This document shows, piece by piece, positions 30,380-40,250 of a stretch of DNA of 64,000 nucleotides. The translations under genes were made by a program, and so were the position numbers. This stretch comes from Alphaproteobacteria bacterium Ga0077535. Lineage in GTDB: Bacteria; Pseudomonadota; Alphaproteobacteria; Caulobacterales; Aquidulcibacteraceae. The notes beneath the pieces are model-generated. The model was given only the letters and a program-made list of their open reading frames with translations. It was not told the origin of the DNA and made no database searches. Location: NCBI GenBank assembly GCA_001464425.1, contig LNEK01000016.1, forward strand, positions 1 through 64,000, written 5' to 3'. The first letter of the stretch is position 1, and the number at the start of each line of letters is the position of its first letter.

Positions 30380-31597
30380 ATGACGAAGCTTCAACGCGCC
30401 AGGCATCGCCTATTGCAGAAGACTGTCCTGGCCGCGTTCGTTGCGACTGCGGCTGCCTTCGTCTGGCTCTACTGGGCCGGGCCATATCGTGCGGTCGTGC
30501 TCGACCGGGCCGCGCTCGCCGCCGCCGCGCCGAACGCGCTCGATGACGCCTCCCGCGAGCGCATCGCCACACCCAGCGCGTGGCAAACGCGGCGGCGGGA
30601 AATCGCGGACAGACTTCAAGCGGAGGTCTATGGACGCCTCCCCGCTGACGTGCGCGCGCGTGTTGTGGAGCGCGCGCCAATCGTTGCTATGGACGCTCGC
30701 GGCATTGCCGGTGTCGAACAGATCGAGGTCGAGGTGGGCGACGGGGTCCGCTTCAATCTTGTGCTGGTCATGCCAAGAGGAAGCGCGCCGGCGCCGGTGA
30801 TCGTAATGCAGAATTTCTGCGGCAATCAGGCGGCGTTTCCCGGACGCCCGCGCGCGATCGCGCCGCCTCGCAACGCTTATCCGATCCCATGTCAAAGCGG
30901 CTTCTTCGACCCGCTGCATCGCGCGGTGTTTGGCGCGTGGATGCTGGGCCCGCCATTTGAGCGCATCATCGCGCGCGGCTATGCGCTGGCGATATTCTAT
31001 GGCGGCGATGTCGTCCCAGACCATGCGCCGGACGCACCGGCCGCGTTGGCGGCGTTGCAGGCTGAAGGCGCCATCGCTGCCTGGGCGTGGACGCATGCGC
31101 GCGTCATCGATGTATTGGCGGTCGATCCGCTTATCGACCAGGATCGCATCATCGCCTGGGGCCAATCGCGTTTCGGCAAGGTTGCGTTGCTTGCTGGTGC
31201 GCTCGATCCGCGCATTGACGCGGTGGTGGCGCTGCAAGCGGGCCGCGGCGGCGATGCTCTGACCGCCCATCGCGCGGGTGAAAGCGTCTCGGCGATCACG
31301 GGCGTCTATCCGCATTGGTTCGCCCCGCGCTATGGCGAATATGCTCTGCGCGATCCGCCAGTCGATCAGCACCAATTGCTGGCGCTAATCGCTCCGCGCC
31401 CGTTGCTTATCGTGCACGCGGCGCGCGACGGCTGGGCCGATCCCGCCGGAGCTTTCCAAGCAGTCGTGGGCGCGCGTCCCGTCTTCGACCTTGAAGGCGG
31501 GCCTCCTCCGCGCTTTGCTTTGCGCGCTGGCGCTCATTCCATCACCGATGAGGATTGGCGCCTCACGCTCGACTTCCTGGACGCCGGCTTGCGCTGA
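30380..31597 (+). CDS. alpha/beta hydrolase, CE15 glucuronoyl esterase-like
   Basis: Nucleophile elbow IIAWGQSRFGKVALLAGALDPRI and late HS in RAGAHSITDED. Confidence 0.65.
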   Translation: MTKLQRARHRLLQKTVLAAFVATAAAFVWLYWAGPYRAVVLDRAALAAAAPNALDDASRERIATPSAWQTRRREIADRLQAEVYGRLPADVRARVVERAPIVAMDARGIAGVEQIEVEVGDGVRFNLVLVMPRGSAPAPVIVMQNFCGNQAAFPGRPRAIAPPRNAYPIPCQSGFFDPLHRAVFGAWMLGPPFERIIARGYALAIFYGGDVVPDHAPDAPAALAALQAEGAIAAWAWTHARVIDVLAVDPLIDQDRIIAWGQSRFGKVALLAGALDPRIDAVVALQAGRGGDALTAHRAGESVSAITGVYPHWFAPRYGEYALRDPPVDQHQLLALIAPRPLLIVHAARDGWADPAGAFQAVVGARPVFDLEGGPPPRFALRAGAHSITDEDWRLTLDFLDAGLR

Positions 31598-31699
31598 CGC
31601 TTAGCTGCGCCGCTCGCAAATCTGCTTCGTGGCTCATCGGCATGGCGCCAACCGCTTTACGTCGACAGTTCGAATCCCTCCTCCGAACGACCAGGGGAA

Positions 31700-32424
31700 G
31701 CGACAGTCGAGTCAGCCGGAGGAATTTCACCTCCGGCTGCTCCCAGAACCGTGCGTGAACCTCTCGATTCGCCGAGTAGGCCCGGGGAGTTTCACCCCGA
31801 GCCCCTCACAGATCCGGACTTGATACTCTCGCATCATCCGGCTCGTGCCATCGCGTGAAGCCTGTCGGCCTCCACTGAACGAAGGGCTCCTCCCGGTCGC
31901 CCGGTTGGCCCAAATCAGCGGCGATGACCCGCCCCGTTCGCTCCAGCCCCATTGCAGAGCCTTCGTCACTACTACGAGGCAGTCCGCCCCTCTCCGGCGC
32001 ATCGGTACTTTCGGCCTTGCGATTGTCGCCGCTTGAGCCTTTCCCTTGGCATCGCCGGCCAGGTTCTCACGTTCCGCACGAGAGCCCGAATGAGAGTCAC
32101 GCCTCCTGCACACCGGACACCGCACGGCCAGTAGGTAGGTTGCCGCCGTGCTGATCGCGGGGCACCGTGTAGGCCCCGGTTTTGATGTCGCCTGATCGGG
32201 TTTCGATGCTTCGACGGAGGTTCGCTTGCGCTCGCCTCTCTCACTCCTACGTGGCGCAGTCTTGCCCGCGCCTTTTCCATGACGTTCACCACCGCAGCTT
32301 TTGACCGAAGCAGCTCATGGTCGTTTGAGGCCCCCTCCTACAAGGCGACCCCGAAGGCTCGTCCTTCATCTCCCATGCAGTTGCGCACCGCCGTTTGGAC
32401 CGGCGGCACTCGTGACACAAACAC
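31700..32424 (-). other. group II intron-like RNA remnant, copy A (ORF-less)
   Basis: Minus strand begins GTGTTTGTGTCACGAG, includes GGAACGTGAGAACCTGG and GTAGTAGTGACGAAGGCTCTGCAATGG, and ends with a D5/D6-like GAATCG...CACGCACGGTTC plus a CAGCCGGAGGTGAAATTCCTCCGGCTG hairpin. Confidence 0.5.
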
Positions 32425-33010
32425 GGCTCCCGATGTTCGACCGCTCGCTGACGCGAACGGCTTCACCTCATCCACACGCTCCTCCCTCAACCGGTTGGCG
32501 CGCGAACTTGGCTGAACAATGCGATCCCTTCGGTCCAGCTCCATTACACAACCTTCGTCCCTACTACGGATCGCTCCGCCCCCGTGCTCCGCGTCGGTAC
32601 TCTGATCCTTGTGGATTTAGCCACTTGGACGTCTCCCTTGGCATCGGAACGACAGGTTCTCACGTTCCATACGAAAGCCTGATGCGGGCTCGCGCCGTCT
32701 TCACGCCGGACGCCGCTCGATCGGAAATCAAGTCATCCTTCGAGCTTGTCCCGGGAGATTGGGAAGCTCCCGGTTTTGACGTCATCTAATCCGTTTTCGA
32801 CGCTTCATCGACGGTTTGCTTGCGCTCGCCTTCCCGCATCTTACCTGCCGAGATCAAGTCTCGGATTTCTGCAACGCTCACCACCATCGCTCTTTACGAC
32901 AGCAGCTTGCAGCGGTTTGAAGCCTGCGCTTGACCGCCGGCTCCGAGGAGCCTGCCCTCATCTCTCGTACAGCAGCGTACCTCCTTGCGTTGGCACGGTC
33001 GTGACACACT
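32425..33010 (-). other. group II intron-like RNA remnant, copy B (ORF-less)
   Basis: Minus strand begins GTGTGTCACGACCG; collinear diverged copy of A (GGAACGTGAGAACCTGTCGTTCCGATGCCAAGGG; CCGTAGTAGGGACGAAGGTTGTGTAATGG); no D5/D6 seen. Confidence 0.5.
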
Positions 33011-33129
33011 CCCAAAACCGGAAATCCGACCTGCTCGGCAATTCGCTGCCCGTGAACGGACATTCAGGATTGATCGGCAACCGAGTACAAGTCGCTGGAA
33101 GTTGCCGTTCTATGACTCCAACGCGTCCT

Positions 33130-33488
33130 CTAGGATTTTGATGACTGCGGCTTGGAACGCTCGCGCCTCTTAGTCTTGGGTGCGGCGAGCGCGTGCGCGG
33201 CCTTGAGCGCTGAAAGTAGGGTCGGCTCGTCCACCTTCTTGAGATCGCACCGCGTCGCGCCCATGCGGCCCAGCCACCTGGGACGGGTGAGAAAACACTC
33301 GGCGTCTGCTCGCAATAGAAATCGCGAAGCTCCGGATCGAACATCAGGTTGATGTCGGCGCCATTTCCGGTGAGCGTCGCGAAGGTCTTGCGCGGCGTCC
33401 TGATCGCAGTGCGGTCAAAGTGTGGACGCTCAGACGCATCTTCGAGGCTAAGGGCAATTTTCTTGGCGCGTGCGGGCGTGACAGGCAT
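33130..33488 (-). pseudogene. MmcQ/YjbR-family protein with a frameshift
   Basis: N-part MPVTPARAKKIALSLEDASERPHFDRTAIRTPRKTFATL...PVPGGW continues in another frame as GRMGATRCDLKKVDEPTLLSALKAAHALAAPK. Confidence 0.65.
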
Positions 33489-33607
33489 ATTCGGAAGACT
33501 ACCACGGACGACCGGGCAGCGGCAGGCCCACTCTCAGACTCTGCCGCCCATGATGCCGCAAGCGCTGAGTTCGGCCATCGCCGGAAGCAGCACGCGGTGC
33601 GAGGAAG

Positions 33608-34012
33608 TCAGTTGCTCCAGCGATCACCTCGCTTGGCGATATAGTTCTCGAATACATAGCGCCAGGGTATCGCGATGAAGACAATGACGAGGGGCACACA
33701 ATCGCGCGCAGTTTGTGCTGTCTCTGCATCAACGCGATCAGCCCACCAGAGCGGAAGAGCGAACGCAAGCGCCCAAATCGTTTTCCATGTGATTTCGAAG
33801 AAGAGCACCGGCAGCATCTGGAGCGGATAGCGAATGCCGAGCAGCGCCAAGATTGACACCGCGCCCAGCAGAGACCGGATCACCGCGGCATCGTTAGGTA
33901 GCGAGAGGCCGTGGTGAATAATCCCAGGCCAAATGTAGAATAGGAGTCCCGCCGCCACGAGCAGATAAGTCGCGCGCAACACATAAAGGCGAAACAGTGA
34001 AACTTCAGCCAT
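33608..34012 (-). CDS. hypothetical membrane protein
   Basis: Hydrophobic segments. Confidence 0.6.
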   Translation of the reverse strand: MAEVSLFRLYVLRATYLLVAAGLLFYIWPGIIHHGLSLPNDAAVIRSLLGAVSILALLGIRYPLQMLPVLFFEITWKTIWALAFALPLWWADRVDAETAQTARDCVPLVIVFIAIPWRYVFENYIAKRGDRWSN

Positions 34013-34102
34013 CTACATTCCCTTTTCAACGAGCAGTGCGTCTGCATTGCTAACTTTCCCCGGATCACAGCAAACGAACGGTGATCCATCGCTGTCGCTC
34101 GC

Positions 34103-35098
34103 CTAAGGCGTCTGCGGGGCAGCCTTGAACGCCTTGGTGAATTGAACCCAAAGCACCCAGAAAATTAGAAACGCCAAGGGCGCGAGCGCGAGCACAATCA
34201 GGAGCGGCGATTCTCGAAGGGACTGAGGGAACACCTGCGCCTGACCGAGGAAGAGCGAGCCGGACGCGACGAACAGCGCAAAACACATGCGCCAGAGATG
34301 TCGCGCGATACGTTGGGCCCCAGAGATTCCACGGCGTACTAGCATGTGAAGATCGCCGAGTGCGGCGAGCGAAGCGACGCCAGCGAAAAGGTAGTTAGCT
34401 TGCGGCGGCTGTCCGTTAATTGTGCCGGTCGGGCTAGCCGCCGCCTGAAGAATGAAAATTACCCCGGCTGCGGCCACGCCCAAGGCGATGAACATCGCGC
34501 CGATCTCGAAAGGACCGATGCTGCCTTCCTTGCGTCGGACCGTCGCCCAGGCCGTGGTCACTAGGTAGAGGGTCAAGACCCCAGCGACGACGTTGACCCG
34601 GTCCCCCATCAAAACGGCAACAGGCGCGGCGATCCCGGCCGAAGTCAGCATGGCAATGTAGAACACGGTTCCCGTCATGCGATGCAGGCGCTCGCCCTTG
34701 CGAAATGCGAGCGCCGCCGCGCCGGAGATCAGTCCCACGCCACCGCCGCCGATGTGCAGGTACAACACCGTGGTCGCGAGCGCATGCACCCAAAGCGGAG
34801 CGGCGGGATCGACATCTAGGGTGTCCGCGACGGCGATGCTGCCCGCGAAGGCCAATGCGATCACGCCAGCAATAGAAACAGTCCAGAAAAATGCCCGCAA
34901 TCGGCGGCGCAGCGCGATGAGGTCGATGAGCCCGGTTAGACGAGCGCTTGCCCTGGAAGAGATTGCTTTGGTAAAGCATATTGCCTTCAACTGGCCGGTC
35001 GATTCGTTCGTCCGCGCGCCCCCTAGCTTTCGGATCATCGATCTCCAAGCTATAGCCGCGCGTTGCGCGGTGGTGATCGTTGGTGACGGCGACCACAA
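34103..35098 (-). CDS. hypothetical integral membrane protein (DUF2306-like region); true start uncertain
   Basis: Seven or so TM segments; HIGGGGVGLISGAAALAFRKGERLHRMTGTVFYIAML. Confidence 0.65.
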   Translation of the reverse strand: MWSPSPTITTAQRAAIAWRSMIRKLGGARTNESTGQLKAICFTKAISSRASARLTGLIDLIALRRRLRAFFWTVSIAGVIALAFAGSIAVADTLDVDPAAPLWVHALATTVLYLHIGGGGVGLISGAAALAFRKGERLHRMTGTVFYIAMLTSAGIAAPVAVLMGDRVNVVAGVLTLYLVTTAWATVRRKEGSIGPFEIGAMFIALGVAAAGVIFILQAAASPTGTINGQPPQANYLFAGVASLAALGDLHMLVRRGISGAQRIARHLWRMCFALFVASGSLFLGQAQVFPQSLRESPLLIVLALAPLAFLIFWVLWVQFTKAFKAAPQTP

Positions 35099-35119
35099 AA
35101 GGCGCTGCGTCGGTGCTCC

Positions 35120-35821
35120 CTATTGTGAGAAAGGGAGAACGCGATTTCGCCGAACCACATCGATATTGAACGAGCGGCCAAACGCATTTGAACGCACTTG
35201 GCGCGTCTGCTCACTCACATAGTATCTGCCGTTTGGCGCCAGCGCGCACGTGGTCGTGACCGTGTACACATTGACCAGAGCGATTGGGTAAGGCCGAAAT
35301 GGGCGCGGCGCAAACAAGCGCACATGCGAAACATCGCGACGCGCCTTGTCAATTGTGATCTGACCGCGAAGATGACTGACAACCTGCCGGGTTTGCTCCC
35401 CGGTCACGCTCCGAGCCGTCGGTTGGAACGAAAAAACGGCGACTGCATCATCCTGGCGGACAAGTCGGAGATCGCGAATGTGCGCGAGCATTTCGGTCGC
35501 GCACCAGGGGATGCCCTCGGTGTGCTCCGCTATATAGTCGAAATCGGTGCGCAATTGTTCGCTTAAGCTGTCTCTACTAGCGGGAGAAATCAGCGTGATG
35601 TGTGGCTGGCCGCGCGGCGCAAAGAGTGCCTGGAAGCTCTCGCCGGCAAACGTGTGCTCAACTTGGAAAACATAGTCAGCGCGGGCGCTCGCCGTGTCCT
35701 CGATAGCTTGCTGAAGCGCGGAGAGCCCTTGTGTTGTCTGCGCTGACGCAGACAACACAAGACACATGAGAGCGAAAAACGAGACAGTGATGCGGAACAT
35801 GCCCACGTGAAGCTGCGCCAT
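35120..35821 (-). CDS. hypothetical secreted protein
   Basis: Signal peptide FRITVSFFALMCLVLSASAQ. Confidence 0.6.
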   Translation of the reverse strand: MAQLHVGMFRITVSFFALMCLVLSASAQTTQGLSALQQAIEDTASARADYVFQVEHTFAGESFQALFAPRGQPHITLISPASRDSLSEQLRTDFDYIAEHTEGIPWCATEMLAHIRDLRLVRQDDAVAVFSFQPTARSVTGEQTRQVVSHLRGQITIDKARRDVSHVRLFAPRPFRPYPIALVNVYTVTTTCALAPNGRYYVSEQTRQVRSNAFGRSFNIDVVRRNRVLPFSQ

Positions 35822-35975
35822 TGCGCCTTCTTTGCGGCCGGTTGGGCGCGCGGCCAGGCATTGTTACTTGGCGTCACGAAAATGATTGCAGAGGCAACAC
35901 CGAGACGGACTGACAAAATTGTTGGGCGGGGTGCATGAACGCAGATGTCGACCACCGCAGAAAAAGCCTAGCATC

Positions 35976-36641
35976 ATGACCACAGCAGCCAATGCCAGAA
36001 TCGCCGGCGTGACGTTTCTGATCTACATAGCTGCGGGAATCGCCAGCCTGGTTCTGATGCAGGGAGCGAGCGGCGGCGGCGACATTGCCGCAAAGCTCGC
36101 CACGATGGCGGCAAACCTGACCACCCTACGCATTGTAGCGCTGCTTGACCTGCTCAGTGGCTTTTGCGCGTTGACGTTGGCGGTGACGCTCTACGCAATT
36201 ACCTCCTCTCAAGAAGTGCATGTGGCGCTGCTGGCGATGGTTTTTCGTCTCGTTGAGGGTATTCTCGTTGTTTCAGGCGTGTCGGGGAGCCTGGGGCTAC
36301 TTTGGCTTGCGAGCATAAACGGTGAGGACGCCGGCGCCGCGCATCTACTCGGCGCGTATTTGATGCGAAATGAGGTTGCGCTTACCTCGATGTTCTTCGC
36401 CGCCGGCAGTCTGCTGTTCTCTTATCTGCTGTTGCGCGGCCGCATGATCCCTGCACCACTGGCGTGGTTGGGAGTGCTCGCCTCCGCGCTGCTGGTGCTC
36501 ACGCTTCCACCACAGCTCGTAGGACTCCTCACCGGCGGAATGTTGTCTTTGGCGTGGCTTCCCATGCTTGCGTTTGAAGTGCCCCTCGCGCTGTGGCTCA
36601 TCTTCAAAGGGGTGCGCACGCCGGCCAAGCTGGCGGGTTAA
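35976..36641 (+). CDS. DUF4386-family membrane protein
   Basis: ARIAGVTFLIYIAAGI...; paralogous in style to 38789-39487. Confidence 0.75.
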   Translation: MTTAANARIAGVTFLIYIAAGIASLVLMQGASGGGDIAAKLATMAANLTTLRIVALLDLLSGFCALTLAVTLYAITSSQEVHVALLAMVFRLVEGILVVSGVSGSLGLLWLASINGEDAGAAHLLGAYLMRNEVALTSMFFAAGSLLFSYLLLRGRMIPAPLAWLGVLASALLVLTLPPQLVGLLTGGMLSLAWLPMLAFEVPLALWLIFKGVRTPAKLAG

Positions 36642-37654
36642 GCGCGCGCTACGTTAGCGCGCATCTCGCCGGGGCTCCTGCCGGTCCATCGCTTGAAAGC
36701 GCGCGAGAACGAAGCGCGGTCGGAAAACCCCACCAGATACGCGATCTCGTTGACCGAAGCCTTCTTGCCTTGGAGGTAGTGAAGCGCCATGCGGTGGCGT
36801 AGATCGTCCAACACGTTTTCAAAGGTCACGCCCTCTTCCCTGAGGCGGCGAAAGAGCGTCTGCCGGCTGAAGCCCAGGATGCTCGCGACAGAGTCGGCGC
36901 TGACGTCGCTTCTGTGCAGGATCGGCAGTATGAGGCTCTCAACGCGGCCACGCGTTGTCTTCGTGTCATCGAGACCTTTCAACAGCGCATCGGCGCGCTC
37001 GGTCAGGACGCCGAATACGTACCGTGGCTGCAAGGCAACGCGCCATGTGGCGGCCTGCGGGTGCATGCGCATGGCGTTCCAGTCGCTCTCGAATATGATC
37101 GGGCACTGGAAGATGCGATCGTACTCGGCGCGGTATGCGGGCGCGGGGTGGGTCACGTGGACTTCGAGAACGTGCGGCTGGGGGAGAAATCGGCGGGGGC
37201 CGCAGACAAGCCGCGCAAAGGTGACTTCGGTGAGCTCCGGAAAATCGTTTGCATTGGCGCGGCCATCCACGATCCAGAGCTGACCGTCCCGCTGAGCCAC
37301 ATCGAAGCGAGGGCCGGCGCCTAGAACTTCAAGCGCAAGCTGGCCGAAGCGCTGCATCTGAGCAAAGGCGTCCGCCATAGTCTCGGATGCATTCATGATC
37401 AGGCCGACGATAGAGACTTCGGACATATCGACGGCTTCGCCATAGTGCAACGCCAAGGCGGGGTCGCCGCACATCGCCTGGGCTTCGCGCACTAGCGACA
37501 CGTACCAGCCGAACGGAACGCGGCCATCGGGATCCTCGAGCGTCGCCAAATCCACGCCCGCTCGCACCGCGAGCGCACAGCGATCAGCGCCTTTGCTCAC
37601 CGCGAAATCAAGCAGCCCGCGAACAAGGCCCGCCGAAGCAGTGAGGTCTGCCAT
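36638..37654 (-). CDS. AraC-family transcriptional regulator
   Basis: C-terminal HTH KKASVNEIAYLVGFSDRASFSRAFKRWTGRSPGEMR. Confidence 0.95.
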   Translation of the reverse strand: MADLTASAGLVRGLLDFAVSKGADRCALAVRAGVDLATLEDPDGRVPFGWYVSLVREAQAMCGDPALALHYGEAVDMSEVSIVGLIMNASETMADAFAQMQRFGQLALEVLGAGPRFDVAQRDGQLWIVDGRANANDFPELTEVTFARLVCGPRRFLPQPHVLEVHVTHPAPAYRAEYDRIFQCPIIFESDWNAMRMHPQAATWRVALQPRYVFGVLTERADALLKGLDDTKTTRGRVESLILPILHRSDVSADSVASILGFSRQTLFRRLREEGVTFENVLDDLRHRMALHYLQGKKASVNEIAYLVGFSDRASFSRAFKRWTGRSPGEMRANVARA

Positions 37655-37784
37655 CCTTCCAACGCCTTGCTACAGCCGATCACGAACCTGCAACGCTTGG
37701 TCATAGCGCACATATCGATTATCGGAAAGAATGGGCAGTCGGTCAACGGGCTGTCGCGGCGCTGACGGGAAGCGGAACGCTGAA

Positions 37785-38756
37785 ATGAATTGGATGAAGG
37801 TCGTTGCCAAGATTTTGCTTTGGGCAGTTGCTGGCGCGGCGGTTTTGACAACGCTCGGCGCGGCGCTGTTCTATTATTACGTCTACACGCCGGCGCCAGA
37901 GCCGCCGCACCTGTCGGGGACATTAACCCGCAATGCGTTTGAGTTCGCCGGTTTGCGCCGGAGCTATTCCATCTATTTGCCGCAAGACTTGGCGCCCAAT
38001 CCGCCGCTCGTCTTCGCTCTGCATGGCTCCGACGGCAGTGCATCCCGCCTGCGTATTGAGACGGGCTACGCGTTCGAGCGCCTCGCCGATCAACATGGTT
38101 TTGCGCTCGTCTATCCCAATGGCTTTGAAGGCAATTGGAACGGCTGCAACATCGTCGGCGAGTACAGCGCCAACGCGCGCGACATTGACGATGTCGGCTA
38201 TCTGAGCGCGCTGATCGATAGGCTGGTTGTTGAGGCGGCCATCGACCCACATCGCGTGTTCGCAATTGGCGTCTCGCGTGGCGGCCATATGGCGTTTCGG
38301 CTCGCCTTAGAGGCGCCCTCCCGGTTTCGCGCCATCGCCGCCGTCGCCGCCAATCTTCCCGCCGCAGACAATTTCAAATGCCACCCGAATGAAGAGGCCG
38401 CGACCTCGGTCATGATCATGAACGGCGTGCGCGATCCAATGAATCCTTTCGAAGGCGGCGAGGTGCGCTTGTTGGGACTCTATAACCGAGGATCGGTGCT
38501 TTCGGCGCACGCGTCGGCACAATATTTCGCCCGTCTCAATGGCTCGACCGATGCGCCTACAATTTCCTCATCACCGGGCATCGAGCGACGTGTCTGGCGC
38601 GATGGCGCTGTCGAGATCGAGCTTGCCGCGATCCAGCGGGGCGGCCATTCGCTGCCGCAAAGCTACCGCCGGGCGCCACGGATTTTGGGCCCCACCGCAG
38701 CGCAATTTGATGGTCCGAATGAGATCTGGACCTTCTTCGAACGCCAATCCCATTAG
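37785..38756 (+). CDS. PHB depolymerase/LpqC-like esterase
   Basis: RRSYSIYLPQDLAPNPPLVFALHGSDGSA, VFAIGVSRGGHMAFRLA, GGHSLPQ. Confidence 0.88.
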   Translation: MNWMKVVAKILLWAVAGAAVLTTLGAALFYYYVYTPAPEPPHLSGTLTRNAFEFAGLRRSYSIYLPQDLAPNPPLVFALHGSDGSASRLRIETGYAFERLADQHGFALVYPNGFEGNWNGCNIVGEYSANARDIDDVGYLSALIDRLVVEAAIDPHRVFAIGVSRGGHMAFRLALEAPSRFRAIAAVAANLPAADNFKCHPNEEAATSVMIMNGVRDPMNPFEGGEVRLLGLYNRGSVLSAHASAQYFARLNGSTDAPTISSSPGIERRVWRDGAVEIELAAIQRGGHSLPQSYRRAPRILGPTAAQFDGPNEIWTFFERQSH

Positions 38757-38788
38757 CAATCAACACAGCCAAAGCGGAGTTGGGGGTC

Positions 38789-39487
38789 ATGGAGTCGCCT
38801 AAGACGACGGCACGGCTTGCGGGGCTTTTGTATGTTCTCGTGGCGCTAATAACGCCATTCATGATGTTCTACGCGCCCAGCCAGCTCTTCGTCCCAGGAG
38901 ACGCATCTGCCACTGTCGATCGCATTGCGGAGCGTCAAGATTTGTTCGTGGCGACCATTATCGTTGGCATAGTCAGCGAGTTTCTGTTCGTCTCCGTTAT
39001 TCTTTTGCTCTATCGGCTGTTTAAACCGGTCGATGACGTGTTGGCCGATCTCATGCTCTTGTCGATCATGCTGCAGGTTCCGCTGGCCTTCCTTGGGATG
39101 GCCAATGAGGTCGCGACGCTGCAATTCATCCGCGGCGGCGAGTTCTTGCAGGTCTTCGATGAACACCAACGCGATGCGCTCATCATGTTCCTGGTGTATG
39201 TTGATCGCCAGGGCGTTCTGGTGTCCCAGGTCTTTTGGGGTGTTTGGCTGCTCCCCCTCGGCGTGCTGGTGTTCAGATCGAAAATGATCCCGCGCTTCTT
39301 GGGCATTTGGCTTGTACTCAACGGCCTTGCCTACATCGCCCTGAGCGCTATTGGCCTAGCTCGTCCGGAACTACGCGCTAGCGCTTTCGGTCTCACCACG
39401 CCGCTGATGTTCGGTGAGTTGGCGCTGGCGCTTTGGTTGCTGATCATGGGCGTGAAGTTGCGGTCGCCTAGCGAAGCGGCGCAATAG
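38789..39487 (+). CDS. DUF4386-family membrane protein
   Basis: KTTARLAGLLYVLVALITPFMMFYAPSQL, TM pattern. Confidence 0.85.
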   Translation: MESPKTTARLAGLLYVLVALITPFMMFYAPSQLFVPGDASATVDRIAERQDLFVATIIVGIVSEFLFVSVILLLYRLFKPVDDVLADLMLLSIMLQVPLAFLGMANEVATLQFIRGGEFLQVFDEHQRDALIMFLVYVDRQGVLVSQVFWGVWLLPLGVLVFRSKMIPRFLGIWLVLNGLAYIALSAIGLARPELRASAFGLTTPLMFGELALALWLLIMGVKLRSPSEAAQ

Positions 39488-39578
39488 TTAATTGCATGGG
39501 CGTGAGCAGATTATCCCACTTGCAGACTCTGGTCTGCGACGCCCGTTTAGCAGACATCCCGGCTTGTAAGTGTGAGGA

Positions 39579-40205
39579 TTAGGCGTCTCTAGTCTCGTAC
39601 TGCGCCCAGCGCTTGTCGCTAAGCTTTCTGATTTTCCCATCGCGGACGAGTTCATACACGACAGGCTGCACGTCACTCATGGGGCGGCTGAGATACTTTG
39701 CCAATTGCCGCATGTGCACTGGGCCTTTCGATTTGATGGTCTTCTTTACTTCAGCAACAAACGCATTCCCAAGAAGCTTCGACGCACCCATCTTCGAGAC
39801 CACAAACATTTGGGCTTCGCGCGCGAGATCGTCGGCGCGCACGAATTGCTTTGCCTTGGCGATCAAGCCTAACGCGAGTGAGTTCGACCTTGAGCTTGCT
39901 GTTGCGTGACCGTCGACGCTTATGAAGGCAGCGCTCGTAACGTCATCATTTTGACTGGCCAAGCCATACGCGAACAGCACGGACGCATCGAGTCCGGTGA
40001 AATCAAACACCGCGTACTCACAGTCGGCCAGCGCATCTGAAACCCACTCACTAGGGTCGACACTTGTGGGCGCTTGATGCGCGAAAACGGGTCTGAAGTC
40101 GAAACGCGACGCCATTGTTCTCACGCCAGACTCGTAGTCCGGGCGATCCTTAAAATGCGGCGCCAGTGCAAAAAAGATCGGCGTCATAACTATCTCCCGG
40201 CTCAA
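39579..40205 (-). CDS. TIR/nucleoside deoxyribosyltransferase-like N-domain + winged-helix C-domain protein
   Basis: ALADCEYAVFDFTGLDASVLFAYGLAS resembles the IxxaDxvixDlTgxnpNVxyElG motif; C-term KSKGPVHMRQLAKYLSRPMSDVQPVVYELVRDGKIRKL wHTH-like. Confidence 0.5.
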   Translation of the reverse strand: MSREIVMTPIFFALAPHFKDRPDYESGVRTMASRFDFRPVFAHQAPTSVDPSEWVSDALADCEYAVFDFTGLDASVLFAYGLASQNDDVTSAAFISVDGHATASSRSNSLALGLIAKAKQFVRADDLAREAQMFVVSKMGASKLLGNAFVAEVKKTIKSKGPVHMRQLAKYLSRPMSDVQPVVYELVRDGKIRKLSDKRWAQYETRDA

Positions 40206-40250
40206 GAAAAAATATAAATGCGCGGCAACACCAACGGACGCGAACTCGAA

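Noticed and set aside
32338-33141. Small ORFs within the intron-like block (68, 131, 162 aa)
   Set aside because: Not conserved between the two RNA-like copies in frame; better explained as structured non-coding sequence
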